From Panopea generosa (taxonomy: Eukaryota; Mollusca; Bivalvia; Adapedonta; Hiatellidae), in contig CM055901.1 in the NCBI GenBank assembly GCA_029582155.1, positions 20,873,597 to 20,937,596 on the forward strand: a DNA stretch of 64,000 nt. The letters are read 5' to 3'. The position numbers were made by a program, and so were the translations under genes. Below are positions 27,801 through 34,580 of this stretch, one piece after another; the stretch's first letter is position 1; each line of letters opens with the position of its first letter. The notes under the pieces were generated by a model that did not search any database, was not told the origin of the DNA, and worked only from the letters and a program-made list of their open reading frames with translations.

Positions 27801-29278
27801 ATCAATATACTAACCAGTTGTGTATAAACGATCTTTACATTTCCTCGGACATGACTTTACATATTTTCAGACATAGGAAGACAGGAGATCAGATATAATA
27901 ACCAGTTGTGTATAAACGATCGTTACATTTCCTCAGACATGACTTACATATATTTTTAGACATAGGAAGATGGGAGATCAGATATAACCAGTTGTGTATA
28001 AACAATTGTTACTTTTCCTGACATGACTTTACATATATTTTTATCCCCCGCCCCGCTCATAGACCAGAGCGGGGAGTATAGAAATGGGCTGCGTCCTTCT
28101 TTCCATCCGTCCGTGCATCCCCTGCACCGTATCCCCTTCAGTTGTGATTGGAATTTTAAATAACTTGGCACAAATGTTCACTAGGACAAGACAATGTGTC
28201 AAAGGTCAAGGTCATAGCTCAAGGTCAAGTGTTTTGAAATCCAGTGTATACACTGTGTTTCCTCTTGTCCGGAACGTATCTTCATTAATTGAGATTGTAA
28301 TTTTAAATAACTTGGCACAAATGTTCACTAGGACAAGATGATATGTCATGTGAATGACTTGGGTTTGTTCGTTCGTCAAAGGTCTAGGTCATAGCTCAAG
28401 GTCAAGAGTTTTGAAATACAATGTATACATTGTGTTACTTGTCCGGACCGTAACTTCATTGATTGTTATTGGAATTTTAAATCACTTGGCACAAATGTTC
28501 ACTAGGACAAGATGATGTGTCATACAAATGACTTGTGTCCGTTCGTCAAAGGTCAAAGCTCAAGGTCAAGTGGTTGAAAATTCCAATGTATACATTGTGT
28601 TTTGTCTTATCCGGACCGTATCTTCTTTAGTTCTGATTGCATTTTTAAATAAATTGGCACAAATACTAACCAGCCCGAAGACGATGTGTGATGCGAATTT
28701 TGGTCTGTTCGTCAAAGATAGTTTTTGTTTTGTTTTGTGGTTTGCATATTTATGGTTTGATTTAGAACATCCCACCAGTGCTCACTGGGACAAGACAATG
28801 TGTCATATTACAGTTTTTTAGTTTGCAGCATTTACATGTGATTTCTATACTCGGCAACATTTTCATTTTGTATAATTTAAATCCACTTCTTTGGAAATGC
28901 CTCTAAGGGTTAATGAGGTGGTGGGAAATATGACCACGTTAGTGGCAACCTCTTGTCAGACATAGGAAGATGGGAGATCAGATATAACCAGTTGTGTTTA
29001 AAATAGCTTTACTTTTCCTCAGACATGACTTTACATATATTTTTAGACATAGGAAGATGGGAGATCAGATATACTGACCAGTTGTGTATAAACAATTTTT
29101 ACTTTTACTCAGACATGACTAAACATATATTTTCAGACATAGGAAGATGGGAGATCTGAAAAAACAGGAAGAGGATGTAAGACAAAACAATTCATACGAC
29201 AAGGAACACTTCAGCGATGCAGCTGTATTCGACAACCCTTCATACGACGTGGAAGGCCACTTCAAGGAGCATCTGTGA
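801..29278 (+). CDS. Unrecognised modular type I membrane protein, gene span, 5' partial
   Basis: I do not recognise this gene. Twenty-two exons between 801 and 19694 have consensus splice sites and matching phases, and add up to 3,253 coding bases that stay open throughout (about 1,084 residues); tail exons add 50-100 residues. Protein layout: end of a module, nine full modules (A to I), a half-module (J) with two Cys, a ~23-residue hydrophobic membrane segment followed by Lys-Lys-Arg, and a cytoplasmic tail ending in FDNPSYD and a stop at 29276-29278. Each module shows a strand with pattern YxV, a helix, two strands, a helix usually ending LxxAWxxxN, and a strand like VxVxLxxQE. Several NxS/T sites fit an extracellular location. 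The fold (ferredoxin-like/SEA-like) and role (receptor or adhesion) are inference. The start codon and signal peptide lie before the window. Short introns contrast with the long introns of the neighbouring gene. Confidence 0.85.
930..1372. repeat. 35 bp minisatellite, about 12 copies
   Basis: Unit acatatataacagctaaat followed by tataacctatacc. Lies in the intron before module A and stops close to its acceptor. Confidence 0.9.
1416..1566 (+). CDS. Exon: module A, strand 1, helix 1, strand 2
   Basis: Acceptor tatttag, donor gtgagt. Starts VSKVTYMLSYEGH and ends KYTVLTDAE. Enters in phase 2, leaves in phase 0. Module A is the only module split into three exons. A 35 bp tandem array ends about 45 bases upstream of the acceptor. 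Confidence 0.75.
2025..2312 (+). mobile_element. Degenerate tRNA-derived SINE, family 1
   Basis: Shares the body (acctcattatcattcg, ggaaagagtggt, gatcgtctgtta) and the 3' end ggcataaaaatgatgctaaa with the better copy at 3337. A TA microsatellite interrupts it at about 2116-2138. Confidence 0.6.
2454..2574 (+). CDS. Exon: module A, strand 3 and helix 2
   Basis: Acceptor atttag, donor gtgagt. Starts VRGVLQLNRLFSLTM and ends with the helix pattern QLTQVWAVFKN, which carries the Trp seen at the same place in most modules. Phase 0 in, phase 1 out. Confidence 0.75.
3231..3288 (+). CDS. Exon: module A, strand 4
   Basis: Acceptor ctttacag, donor gtaatt. Encodes DGKTKAEIQLQEEKVNSNNG. Phase 1 in, phase 2 out, as for every separate strand-4 exon of the gene. 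Confidence 0.75.
3337..3616 (+). mobile_element. tRNA-derived SINE, family 1, near full length
   Basis: tRNA-like head with a B-box-like ttcgaatccc, then the shared body (gtctcagtgatgattgat, ggaaagttatcagttact) and the 3' end atgacgctaaatattcaa with a tcaatcaatcaaa tail. Lies in the intron between modules A and B. Possibly of the V-SINE type known in molluscs; not tested. Confidence 0.8.
3636..3830 (+). mobile_element. Family 1 SINE, headless fragment
   Basis: Starts inside the body (attgatatacaac) and ends at gatgctatcc; lies directly after the copy at 3337. Confidence 0.6.
4215..4385 (-). mobile_element. tRNA-like SINE, family 3 fragment
   Basis: Related to 38145-38335 and 40340-40530: gaagaaagctcaacgctta, gtagaaccagtact, gaggcatcgggtcaag, then a reverse tRNA-like head near ggccaacactatccac. 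Minus orientation. Ends 40 bases before the exon at 4424. Confidence 0.55.
4424..4597 (+). CDS. Exon: module B, strand 1, helix 1, strand 2
   Basis: Acceptor tttattacag, donor gtaagt. The correct frame reads QLLWSILYSVKSVSQ... and ends VWNTRDAAYR; the ORF starting at an upstream ATG in another frame is a shadow. Phase 2 on both sides. Same exon limits as module F at 10818. Confidence 0.7.
4914..5476. mobile_element. Nonautonomous element with ATACCCCCA inverted ends
   Basis: Left end ATACCCCCA, right end TGGGGGTAT, 563 bp, no coding capacity. The interior holds two related segments (caaccattgtccagaattc and caaccattggctagatatc). MITE-like; lies in the module B intron. Confidence 0.6.
5568..5729 (+). 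CDS. Exon: module B, strand 3, helix 2, strand 4 fused
   Basis: Acceptor attttcag, donor gtaaga. Starts YSDMFEMYTDKRVG, contains LVKAWNDHLNKN and ends LTQEEVVSQDM. The intron normally separating helix 2 from strand 4 is absent here, as in module F. Phase 2 on both sides. Confidence 0.8.
5740..5945. repeat. Degenerate short tandem repeat
   Basis: Repeated gtacattgtaa and tatgcatagtc words in imperfect tandem, in the intron between modules B and C. The rest of that intron shows a family 3 SINE remnant at 5985-6080. Confidence 0.5.
6258..6529 (+). CDS. Exon: module C, strand 1 to helix 2
   Basis: Acceptor gattttag, donor gtacgt. Starts RSAWKLSYRVTTDSQ and ends MNSVKTAIVKSLTG, where the usual Trp of helix 2 is Ile. 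Ninety codons in a single exon. Phase 2 in, phase 1 out. Confidence 0.85.
7398..7464 (+). CDS. Exon: module C, strand 4
   Basis: Acceptor tttacatag, donor gtagcg. Encodes GTNKDQFSIYVGSREKVISS then Gln. Phase 1 in, phase 2 out. Close in pattern to the first exon at 801. Confidence 0.75.
7900..8183 (+). CDS. Exon: module D, strand 1 to helix 2
   Basis: Acceptor tactttcag. Starts ESGWAISYIVEQNN. The donor gtatgt at 8184 is chosen over gtgtat two bases earlier because only it gives phase 1 to match the next exon. NMT is a possible glycosylation site. Ends LKMTWEAERT. Confidence 0.8.
8240..8473. mobile_element. Nonautonomous element with ATGCCCCCAC inverted ends
   Basis: Left end ATGCCCCCAC at 8241, right end GTGGGGGCAT at 8464-8473, about 233 bp, no coding capacity. 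MITE-like, different interior from the element at 4914 but similar C-rich ends. Confidence 0.6.
8849..8903 (+). CDS. Exon: module D, strand 4
   Basis: Acceptor tatttcag, donor gtaagg. Encodes KNIEVKNLGRQEFIGENG after the split codon. Phase 1 in, phase 2 out. Confidence 0.75.
9294..9550 (+). CDS. Exon: module E, strand 1 to helix 2
   Basis: Acceptor atttatag, donor gtcagt. Starts MTVTRVMYFVKSNSA and ends VKSLVSSWNKTFK. Two possible N-glycosylation sites (NTS, NKT). The leading Met is internal, not a start. Phase 2 in, phase 1 out. Confidence 0.85.
10037..10091 (+). CDS. Exon: module E, strand 4
   Basis: Acceptor tctttcag, donor gtatga. Encodes ADSVMVELVKQEQYLGSFG, the clearest example of the strand-4 pattern VxVELxxQExxxxxxG. 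Phase 1 in, phase 2 out. Confidence 0.8.
10180..10427 (-). mobile_element. tRNA-derived SINE, minus orientation
   Basis: Reading the minus strand from 10427: a tRNA-like head with ggttgacaggtggtaaagtg and a B-box-like ggttcaatccc. Lies in the intron between modules E and F. Confidence 0.55.
10818..10964 (+). CDS. Exon: module F, strand 1, helix 1, strand 2
   Basis: Acceptor attgtag (pyrimidine-poor), donor gtaaaa. Encodes LTGFLYTVSVSGAV, then AAQAVQDVAKG and RLYSGKTKYR. Phase 2 on both sides, identical limits to module B four modules earlier. Confidence 0.8.
11155..11325 (+). CDS. Exon: module F, strand 3, helix 2, strand 4 fused
   Basis: Acceptor ttctgcag, donor gtaaac. Starts QVDLHHVKVTGTLNLQ, contains MSDLWRKK and ends YQETVAMDTR. 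NVT is a possible glycosylation site. As in module B the helix 2/strand 4 intron is missing. Phase 2 on both sides. Confidence 0.8.
11470..11702 (-). mobile_element. tRNA-Ser/Leu-like SINE, family 2
   Basis: On the minus strand the head reads catggccgagtggtctaagg, like the 5' half of a Ser or Leu tRNA. Body shared with 38816-39030 and 42130-42378 (gacctaagaatgggtctgag; ttctcagaaatagttttcag). Confidence 0.65.
12260..12510 (+). CDS. Exon: module G, strand 1 to helix 2
   Basis: Acceptor cttacacag, donor gtatga. Starts MLVSRLSYTVDIGDS and ends SGALTAAWSDQNN. NST is a possible glycosylation site. Phase 2 in, phase 1 out. Confidence 0.85.
13323..13398 (+). CDS. Exon: module G, strand 4
   Basis: Acceptor gtattttag, donor gtaagt. 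Starts VTQASVNVQLIQDDVLNG and ends FVGVNW, the Trp codon being split by the intron. Phase 1 in, phase 2 out. Confidence 0.8.
13620..14262. repeat. 22 bp minisatellite, about 28 copies
   Basis: Unit ctttataccaatatgactat plus gg, with variants (gtatgaatga, tatattgatatg). Fills most of the intron between the two exons 13323-13398 and 14483-14715. Confidence 0.9.
14483..14715 (+). CDS. Exon: module H, strand 1 to helix 2
   Basis: Acceptor cattttag, donor gtatac. Starts VPVTEFKYAVAVAKID, contains RRLFIMG and ends LKSAWVEKNK. NFT is a possible glycosylation site. Phase 2 in, phase 1 out. Confidence 0.85.
15781..15883 (+). CDS. Exon: module H, strand 4, lengthened
   Basis: Acceptor atgtttcag, donor gtatta. 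Starts GIMGSSVDVTAKTMTL, followed by a basic stretch RSRRD and EFKLVGND. Longer than other strand-4 exons; a basic RSRR sequence in the extracellular part could be a processing site, which is speculative. Phase 1 in, phase 2 out. Confidence 0.75.
16390..16995. repeat. About 180 bp tandem repeat, three copies
   Basis: The word cttagtg recurs at 16551, 16734 and 16912 (spacing about 183 and 178), each with ttttactgttttgagat and gtgttattgca downstream. Intron between modules H and I. A tRNA-like stretch (cattgctgagtggtccaag) lies before it at 16160. Confidence 0.75.
17297..17535 (+). CDS. Exon: module I, strand 1 to helix 2
   Basis: Acceptor cttgtgcag, donor gtaaga. Starts KEISPLEFTVQIEGEE, holds a CGC triplet and ends VKEAVAKQNN, with Val in place of the helix-2 Trp. 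Phase 2 in, phase 1 out. Confidence 0.85.
17985..18165 (+). mobile_element. Family 1 SINE, 3' part
   Basis: Contains gggaaagttatcagttactt, ccaggatcacaggaaagagt and cataaaaatgg; head lost or unrecognisable. Intron between the two exons of module I. Confidence 0.6.
18335..18395 (+). CDS. Exon: module I, strand 4
   Basis: Acceptor catttcag, donor gtatgt. Encodes DKDPGDIHVHIISVEDSQDD after the split codon. Phase 1 in, phase 2 out. Confidence 0.75.
19223..19382 (+). CDS. Exon: half-module J, membrane-proximal
   Basis: Acceptor atatttcag, donor gtacct. Starts HDISVVTYGVDCISTTC, with two Cys six residues apart (C-x5-C), and ends in an acidic AspAspAsp. It covers only strand 1 to strand 2 of the module and then passes straight to the membrane exon, so it is a half-module used as a stalk. 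Phase 2 in, phase 0 out. Confidence 0.8.
19603..19694 (+). CDS. Exon: transmembrane segment
   Basis: Acceptor catttcag. Reads PKWVIPVAVACGVV, then LFIIILSVVCCIIV, then KKR: a single hydrophobic span of about 23 residues with a basic stop-transfer end, placing the C-terminus in the cytoplasm. The donor after AAAAG at 19694 (gttggt) is weak but gives phase 2, which both following tail exons need; gtaact four bases on is stronger but gives phase 0. Confidence 0.85.
21001..21057 (+). CDS. Candidate optional cytoplasmic exon, 19 codons
   Basis: Acceptor gcatttcag, donor gtactc. Reads NRVKWTVDRSTSTEPTSTR. Phase 2 on both sides and 57 bases long, so it can be included or skipped without changing frame. 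Rich in Ser/Thr. If the donor is ignored the frame ends after YSG. No transcript evidence. Confidence 0.55.
22045..22412. mobile_element. MITE with 16 bp perfect inverted ends
   Basis: Left end TATCAAGGGTTGGTAT, right end its exact reverse complement, 368 bp, AT-rich interior without coding capacity. No convincing target-site duplication seen. Confidence 0.6.
22460..22540. repeat. Short palindrome of a hairpin element
   Basis: ggtcttattcaccaa and ttggtgaataccacc face each other around a short AT-rich centre. Probably the remnant of a small fold-back element. The next stretch, 22580-23010, resembles another dispersed repeat (agctctacttctctactggc). Confidence 0.5.
23800..24620. repeat. 63 bp minisatellite, about 12 copies
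   Basis: Unit tttgggtcacatggctccaa, aaagtgtacaaatacc, aaatcttgggtcaagcaaat, accctcc. Some units carry an extra segment (tcgggcatatacactca), so there is a longer mixed period. Long open frames on both strands come from the 63-base period, not from a gene. Lies in the tail intron before 24883. Confidence 0.9.
24883..24931 (+). CDS. Candidate cytoplasmic exon, basic
   Basis: Acceptor tctatttttag, donor gtgggc. Reads CRKAKYKPNKIDIATQ, basic as expected next to the membrane. Enters in phase 2, leaves in phase 0, so it needs a phase-0 exon after it (27558 fits). Confidence 0.6.
25274..25545. mobile_element. Two family 1 SINE ends in inverted orientation
   Basis: 25274-25385 is a plus-strand tRNA-like head (tggttagctcagtcagtagc) with the start of the body. 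25395-25545 is a minus-strand head and body start (on that strand: tttgctcagtcggtagc). The pair can fold into a hairpin of more than 100 bases. Confidence 0.7.
27558..27608 (+). CDS. Candidate cytoplasmic exon with Tyr-Tyr
   Basis: A strong acceptor (ttttcctttcag) and donor gtaact bound 51 bases open only in phase 0: SVTQTDLFPVVKNSYYL. It continues the frame from 24931. Without splicing the frame stops two codons later. Chosen from splice signals and phase only. Confidence 0.45.
27700..29160. repeat. About 88 bp tandem array containing copies of the last-exon acceptor
   Basis: The word acataggaagatgggagatc or close variants starts at 27784, 27871, 27960, 28960, 29047 and 29137; the last is the true exon start. 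Spacing is 87-90 bases outside a ~910 base insertion after the third. Most copies keep a T-rich tract and AG before acatag. Confidence 0.9.
28042..28955. mobile_element. Insertion splitting the acceptor array
   Basis: The left border is ttttta/tcccccgccccg and the right is cctcttgt/cagacatag, exactly where the array is broken. Begins with a GC-rich hairpin (ccccgctcatagaccagagcgggg). Inside are four imperfect copies of a ~150-170 base unit with ttttaaataacttggcac at 28154, 28301, 28474 and 28643 and with aaggtcatagctcaaggtca. No coding capacity. Confidence 0.6.
29137..29278 (+). CDS. Last coding exon, tail with FDNPSY motif
   Basis: Reads MGDLKKQEEDVRQNN, then SYDKEHFSDAAVFDNPSYDV and EGHFKEHL, stop at 29276-29278. 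FDNPSY matches the FxNPxY internalisation/PTB-binding motif known from the LDL receptor tail. With acceptor tttcag at 29136 the exon joins phase-2 donors (19694 or 21057) and adds His-Arg-Lys before the Met; with the downstream AG at 29146 it joins phase-0 donors (24931, 27608). The exon start is the last unit of an ~88 bp tandem array. Confidence 0.8.
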
Positions 29279-29794
29279 TCAGTTTTTAATTGAATTATAT
29301 TTTGTATATGTGTGTAGCTGTTGGACGGTTTCTTCTCGAGGAGTTGAATGAAATGTTCTAAAGCAAAAAGCAATGATCTGTCACTGATATTATGCAAAAG
29401 TGTATGTCTGGTTATGTTGTTAGGTTTGTATTGTCTTACATGTTTACCGGCTTCTAGGAGATTGTGTGTGTTTACATGTGGGTGCATAACAAAATGATGA
29501 ATGATACAAAAACTTATTTGCCTCAATTCTATTTCCTTGACTTTTATTTTTGTCTTTATTCTTTTTTTTAACTTTGTTTATATAATATTTGTTTTTGTTA
29601 AGATTAATATAGTTTAATGTTGTCTTTACTTGAGTTCTGTATTGTAGTTTTTGTAAAGTTTTTTTGTTTGGCTCAATATTTTGGATCGAAACTAGAAACA
29701 AAAAGTCCAGGGGGGTGTTTCACAGAAAAATTAAGATAAAAATAATCGTAAACTTAAACCAAGAAATATTCATAATATTTTTAACATTCATCGA

Positions 29795-29800
29795 AATAAA
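29795..29800 (+). promoter_or_regulatory. Possible polyadenylation signal
   Basis: First AATAAA after the stop codon, giving a 3' untranslated region of about 520 bases. In such AT-rich sequence this could be chance. Confidence 0.3.
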
Positions 29801-31080
29801 TTCAAAGGTCACTTAAATTATTTAAAAAATGTCATATTTTCTGGAAATACAATAATTTTAAATGTCAATCAAAATTTAAACACATCGAGAAAAATTTAAT
29901 ATTGATTTTCGGTCATGATTTATTATTTTCAAATTTTGATATTCTAATAAGGAATTAAAGTGGTCCTGCAATCTAAAATTAACAAAATATCACAGCTATA
30001 TTACGCTACCAACAAAAAAAGTTCAAAGAAACTAAACAAAATGTTGTGTAGTACAACACCAAAAAAATCTCCATATATTCTTCAGACGATAAATATAACA
30101 ATACTGATATTCTACCATTTTCTTTTTTGTATTTTTTTTATTGATATTGAAAGTGCTCAATGAATTTGTTTGTTATAATACATGTGTTTTTTATGTGTTT
30201 TATACATTACACCAATGGAAGAAATAGCGTTTACTTTAAGATGACATGAAATGTATTGAAACATGATATGGTATACATCTTGTTTAAATATTTGATTGGT
30301 TGAACATAAAATCAACTAAGCCAACCAGGTGCATCTTAGTTCACTTTACTCTTCTGTCTTTCAAAATGTAATTATATTGCACCTTTCCAGTATTCCATTC
30401 CAGGTCATATTTTATCTGTCATAAAAACAACCACAGAACAACCAAGATGTCCACCCCAGAAGAATGATTAATAGTAGTTATAATAAATAAATAAATAAAC
30501 CAAATGATATGTTATATATACTGATGAAGGCCCAAAATATAGCCTATATATAGTACACATTCACATAATTGGCAATGATATACCAACATTTACTTTTATG
30601 TAAAGTTTGCACTTTTTCTTCCAAGCGTGTATTTACAAAAAAAAAAATACCTATGGAAGTGTGCATACAATGTTATATAATGAATGGTTCTGATTTTTTC
30701 TTTAGTAGTTTTAGATTAGTTTATATTTATTTTTACATCATCCTCTAGCCTTTAAAAGTCGTTACCTCGGTACCAGTCTCTACATGATCGGAGTCCTGGG
30801 GGAATCTCCTCAGTCAGAGATAATAAATGTCGAAGTTCAAACATCCACATTTTCATTATATTTGGCTCATGTTAATTTTTAAATGCATGTTATGTATGCA
30901 ACAAGAATATTTTTTCCTATCTATCTTGTTAATGTCACACTGGCCTCAAAATAATAACAAATTCCCTTTTTCAAGTTTAATTATTGCATGGAAAATGCTG
31001 CAGTCGAGTAAGTACAATCAATTTCAGTATAAAGATAATAAAATTTAATACCATTTTAATATTTCATTTCTTTAAATTTG
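29801..31080. other. Intergenic, no gene seen
   Basis: AT-rich. A (taaa)n run lies at 30483-30498. The short segment 29707-29725 (aggggggtgtttcaca) resembles one end of a fold-back element. Nothing else recognised. Confidence 0.5.
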
Positions 31081-31082
31081 TT

Positions 31083-31372
31083 GGGCCTTGTCAGCTCAGT
31101 CGTTAGCGCATCTGACTTATCAATCCAAAGGTTGAGAGTTGAATCTCCGCATAGAGCCACCGTCTCCAGTGATGATTGATATACGACATTATGTACCATT
31201 GTCATCTCTCACCACTGATGTAAGTGAGATAGTTATGAGTTACTTGCAGAGCTGGTTTTGCTCGAGTGCTGATTAACCATTCAGGATCCCTAGAAACAGT
31301 GGTTGGTTAGGTTAACTGAGCGTCTGTTAGCTCTTGGTGGCATAAAAATGATGCTGAATATTTAATCAATCA
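31083..31372 (+). mobile_element. tRNA-derived SINE, family 1, near full length
   Basis: Head ggccttgtcagctcagtcgt with A-box, then tgatgattgatatacgac, cagttacttgcag-like body and end ggcataaaaatgatgctgaa with a tttaatcaatca tail. Confidence 0.8.
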
Positions 31373-32734
31373 GTATCAATTTCCAAAATCATCTTTATCA
31401 TCTCCATTTATGTTATTTTCTTGTTAACAGTTGATAATAATTTGTACAAATACATGTAAAATGGTAGCTAGATTTCTGTATACCGGTATGTCGAATTCCT
31501 ATGTGATTGCGAGTGAACATTAGATATATACCTGTTATAAACTGAATGGAACAGCTAAGCCGGCACCTGATATTTCATGTATTTTCTCAATTACCTTGAA
31601 ATTTGTTCTTGAATATGGAAGATCATTCAGGCAATATAAATAAAAAGAATCTGTTGATGTCTTATACACATTTTAATAACACTACACAATATATTGGCAA
31701 AGATATTGGAAATACAAAAGTGGCACGTTAGCTGTTCTGTTCAGTATATGATCATTTGAAATATTACAAAATCAGTATTTGGTTATTAAATTTGTATTTT
31801 ACATATAGTTGCGTTTTTCTATGTTTTAATATTTAGCAAAATTAAATAAATATGCGTTGGTACCAGGGTACAGTATTGTAAATGTACATTGAAATTAAAT
31901 TGACAAATATTTATTAATGTAAACTATGTGCAGCCATATTTATCAATCTTAGATCTAGTCTAGTGCAAGATATCATTTAGTTGAATTTCTCACTAGACTC
32001 GTGTACTATTTTGTAACAACGATGTATGGAAGGGTGTGTCACTGTTTTTGCATACCATATATTATATCTTTCAGGGTTATCATTAGTTGAATTTAAAAAT
32101 TATATTATAAGAATAAACATTTATATTCTTTAACAGTCTTTCAAAAATCATTTTATCTCCTTTATTGTTTATGCTAGACATAAATTGCATATTTAACTTT
32201 CTATTACAAAATTTTTTTCGGTTTCTTTCTCAGTTAGTAAGTTACAGACTGAACAAGAAATTGTTGCATTTGATCTTCAACTTTGACACCGAATAGGTGA
32301 AACCAGAAATAGATTGGGGCTGCTGAAACTGAAAGATATTTTCTTGTATATTTGGTAGAATTTAACTGTGTTGTATACAGTATGATGTTCAGCATTGTTT
32401 TTTAACACTTTTTTAGTTATATTGCGAGTGTCTATATGATTAGGCAATCGTTTAAGTGTCAGATAAATCCAATTGTAGCTAAGCATGTGCGCATTAAACA
32501 AAATAGACGTAAAGTCTATTTCCGCATGTATGCACGAACCATTATATTTCGTGTTTTTCAACACAATTTTTCTGTGTGATTTTATTGTCAATAAGAAAAA
32601 GACATTGAAAAACATTGAAATTTATTCAGTTTTCCAAGTTTTTAATATATGCCTAAAATTCCACAAAATTACGTCAACATGCCATTACTGACCAGAACAA
32701 AAGTCTACTATGCTCAAGTGTAGCTGTTTACGCC

Positions 32735-33110
32735 GCATCAAACACCACGAGGGTAGCCATTAATAATCTGATTTGGCCAGTTCAATAACATGTGTGAGAT
32801 CTTATGGTTACATAGATCTGCGCAAGTTTGATCAAGATTTAATATAAAATGCAGGTACTAGCGTATGTGCAAGGTCAAATAAGGTATATTTTGTTGATTC
32901 AAGGGACACTCATCCATTAATAATCCGATTTGGCCAGTTCAATAACATGTGTGAGATCTTATGGTTACACAGATCTGCGCAAGTTTGATCAAGATCTAAT
33001 ATCAAATGCATGTACTAGAGTGTATGCAAGGTCAAAGTTATTAGACAACAGACAATGGATTATATTTAATCAGAAATAGTTCAGCTTAAGCCATAGATTC
33101 AGGTGAGCTA
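32735..33110 (-). mobile_element. Dispersed repeat with TAGCTCACCTG end, minus copy
   Basis: Ends at 33110 with caggtgagcta-like sequence and matches 54093-54320 in reverse orientation over about 300 bases. A ~165 base block is duplicated inside (aataatctgatttggccagt near 32761 and its variant near 32919). The left inverted end is not visible. Confidence 0.7.
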
Positions 33111-33167
33111 AAAGCACAAAAATATTTCAATGAAACTTTTAAAAGAGTAACGAAGTACATGACCTAC

Positions 33168-33667
33168 NNNNNNNNNNNNNNNNNNNNNNNNNNNNNNNNN
33201 NNNNNNNNNNNNNNNNNNNNNNNNNNNNNNNNNNNNNNNNNNNNNNNNNNNNNNNNNNNNNNNNNNNNNNNNNNNNNNNNNNNNNNNNNNNNNNNNNNNN
33301 NNNNNNNNNNNNNNNNNNNNNNNNNNNNNNNNNNNNNNNNNNNNNNNNNNNNNNNNNNNNNNNNNNNNNNNNNNNNNNNNNNNNNNNNNNNNNNNNNNNN
33401 NNNNNNNNNNNNNNNNNNNNNNNNNNNNNNNNNNNNNNNNNNNNNNNNNNNNNNNNNNNNNNNNNNNNNNNNNNNNNNNNNNNNNNNNNNNNNNNNNNNN
33501 NNNNNNNNNNNNNNNNNNNNNNNNNNNNNNNNNNNNNNNNNNNNNNNNNNNNNNNNNNNNNNNNNNNNNNNNNNNNNNNNNNNNNNNNNNNNNNNNNNNN
33601 NNNNNNNNNNNNNNNNNNNNNNNNNNNNNNNNNNNNNNNNNNNNNNNNNNNNNNNNNNNNNNNNNNN
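33168..33667. other. Assembly gap, 500 N
   Basis: Exactly 500 N, probably a placeholder length. Its right edge falls inside the 27 bp array, so the array is likely longer than shown. Open frames crossing it are meaningless. Confidence 0.95.
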
Positions 33668-34580
33668 ACCCAGACTAGTCACCTGTATTTTGATACCAAG
33701 ACTAGTAATCTGTAATCTGATACTGAGACTAGTAATTTGTAATCTGATACTGAGACTAGTAATCTGTAATCTGATACCAAGATGAGTCATCTGTAAATTG
33801 ACACCCACACTAGTCACCTGTAATCTGACACACAGACTAGTCATTTATAATCTGAAACAAAGACTAGTAATATGTTATCTGATACCTTGACTAGTCATCT
33901 GTAATCTGATACCAAGAATAGTCATCTGTAATCTGATACCAAGAATATTCATCTATAATCTGATACCAAGACAAGTCATCTGTAAATTTGACACCCAGAC
34001 TAGTCACCTGTAATTTGATACCAAGACAAGTAATCTGTTACCTGACACCCAGACTAGTTATTTGTTATCTGATACTGAGACTAGTAATCTGTAATCTGAT
34101 ACCAAGATGAGTCATCTGTAAATTGACACCCAGACTAGTCACCTGTAATCTGACACACAGACTAGTCATTTGTAATCTGAAACAAAGACTAGTCATCTGT
34201 AATCTGACACCCTGACTAGTCACCTGTAATCTGACACACAGACTAGTCATTTGTAATCTGAAACAAAGACTAGTCATCTGTAATCTGACACCCTGACTAG
34301 TCACCTGTAATCTGATACCAAGACTAGAAATCTGTAATCTGACACCCAGACTAGTCATCTGTAATCTGATACTGAGACTAGTAATATGTAATCTGATACC
34401 GAGACTACTCTTTTGTAATATGATACCAATACTAGTAATCTGTAATCTGACATCCAGACTAATCATTTGTAATCTGATACTGAGACTAGTAATCTGTAAT
34501 CTGATACCGAGACTACTCATTTGTAATCTGATACCAAGACTAGTCATCTGTAATCTGAAACCCAGACTAGTCATCTGTAA
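33668..34580. repeat. 27 bp minisatellite, about 33 copies visible
   Basis: Unit gactagtcatctgtaatctg plus ataccaa. Left limit hidden by the gap. Variants alternate (gacacccagactagtcac; gatactgagactagtaat). Confidence 0.95.

Noticed and set aside
33159-33844. Open frames of 208 and 226 codons across the first gap
   Set aside because: They run mostly through N and then through the 27 bp array.
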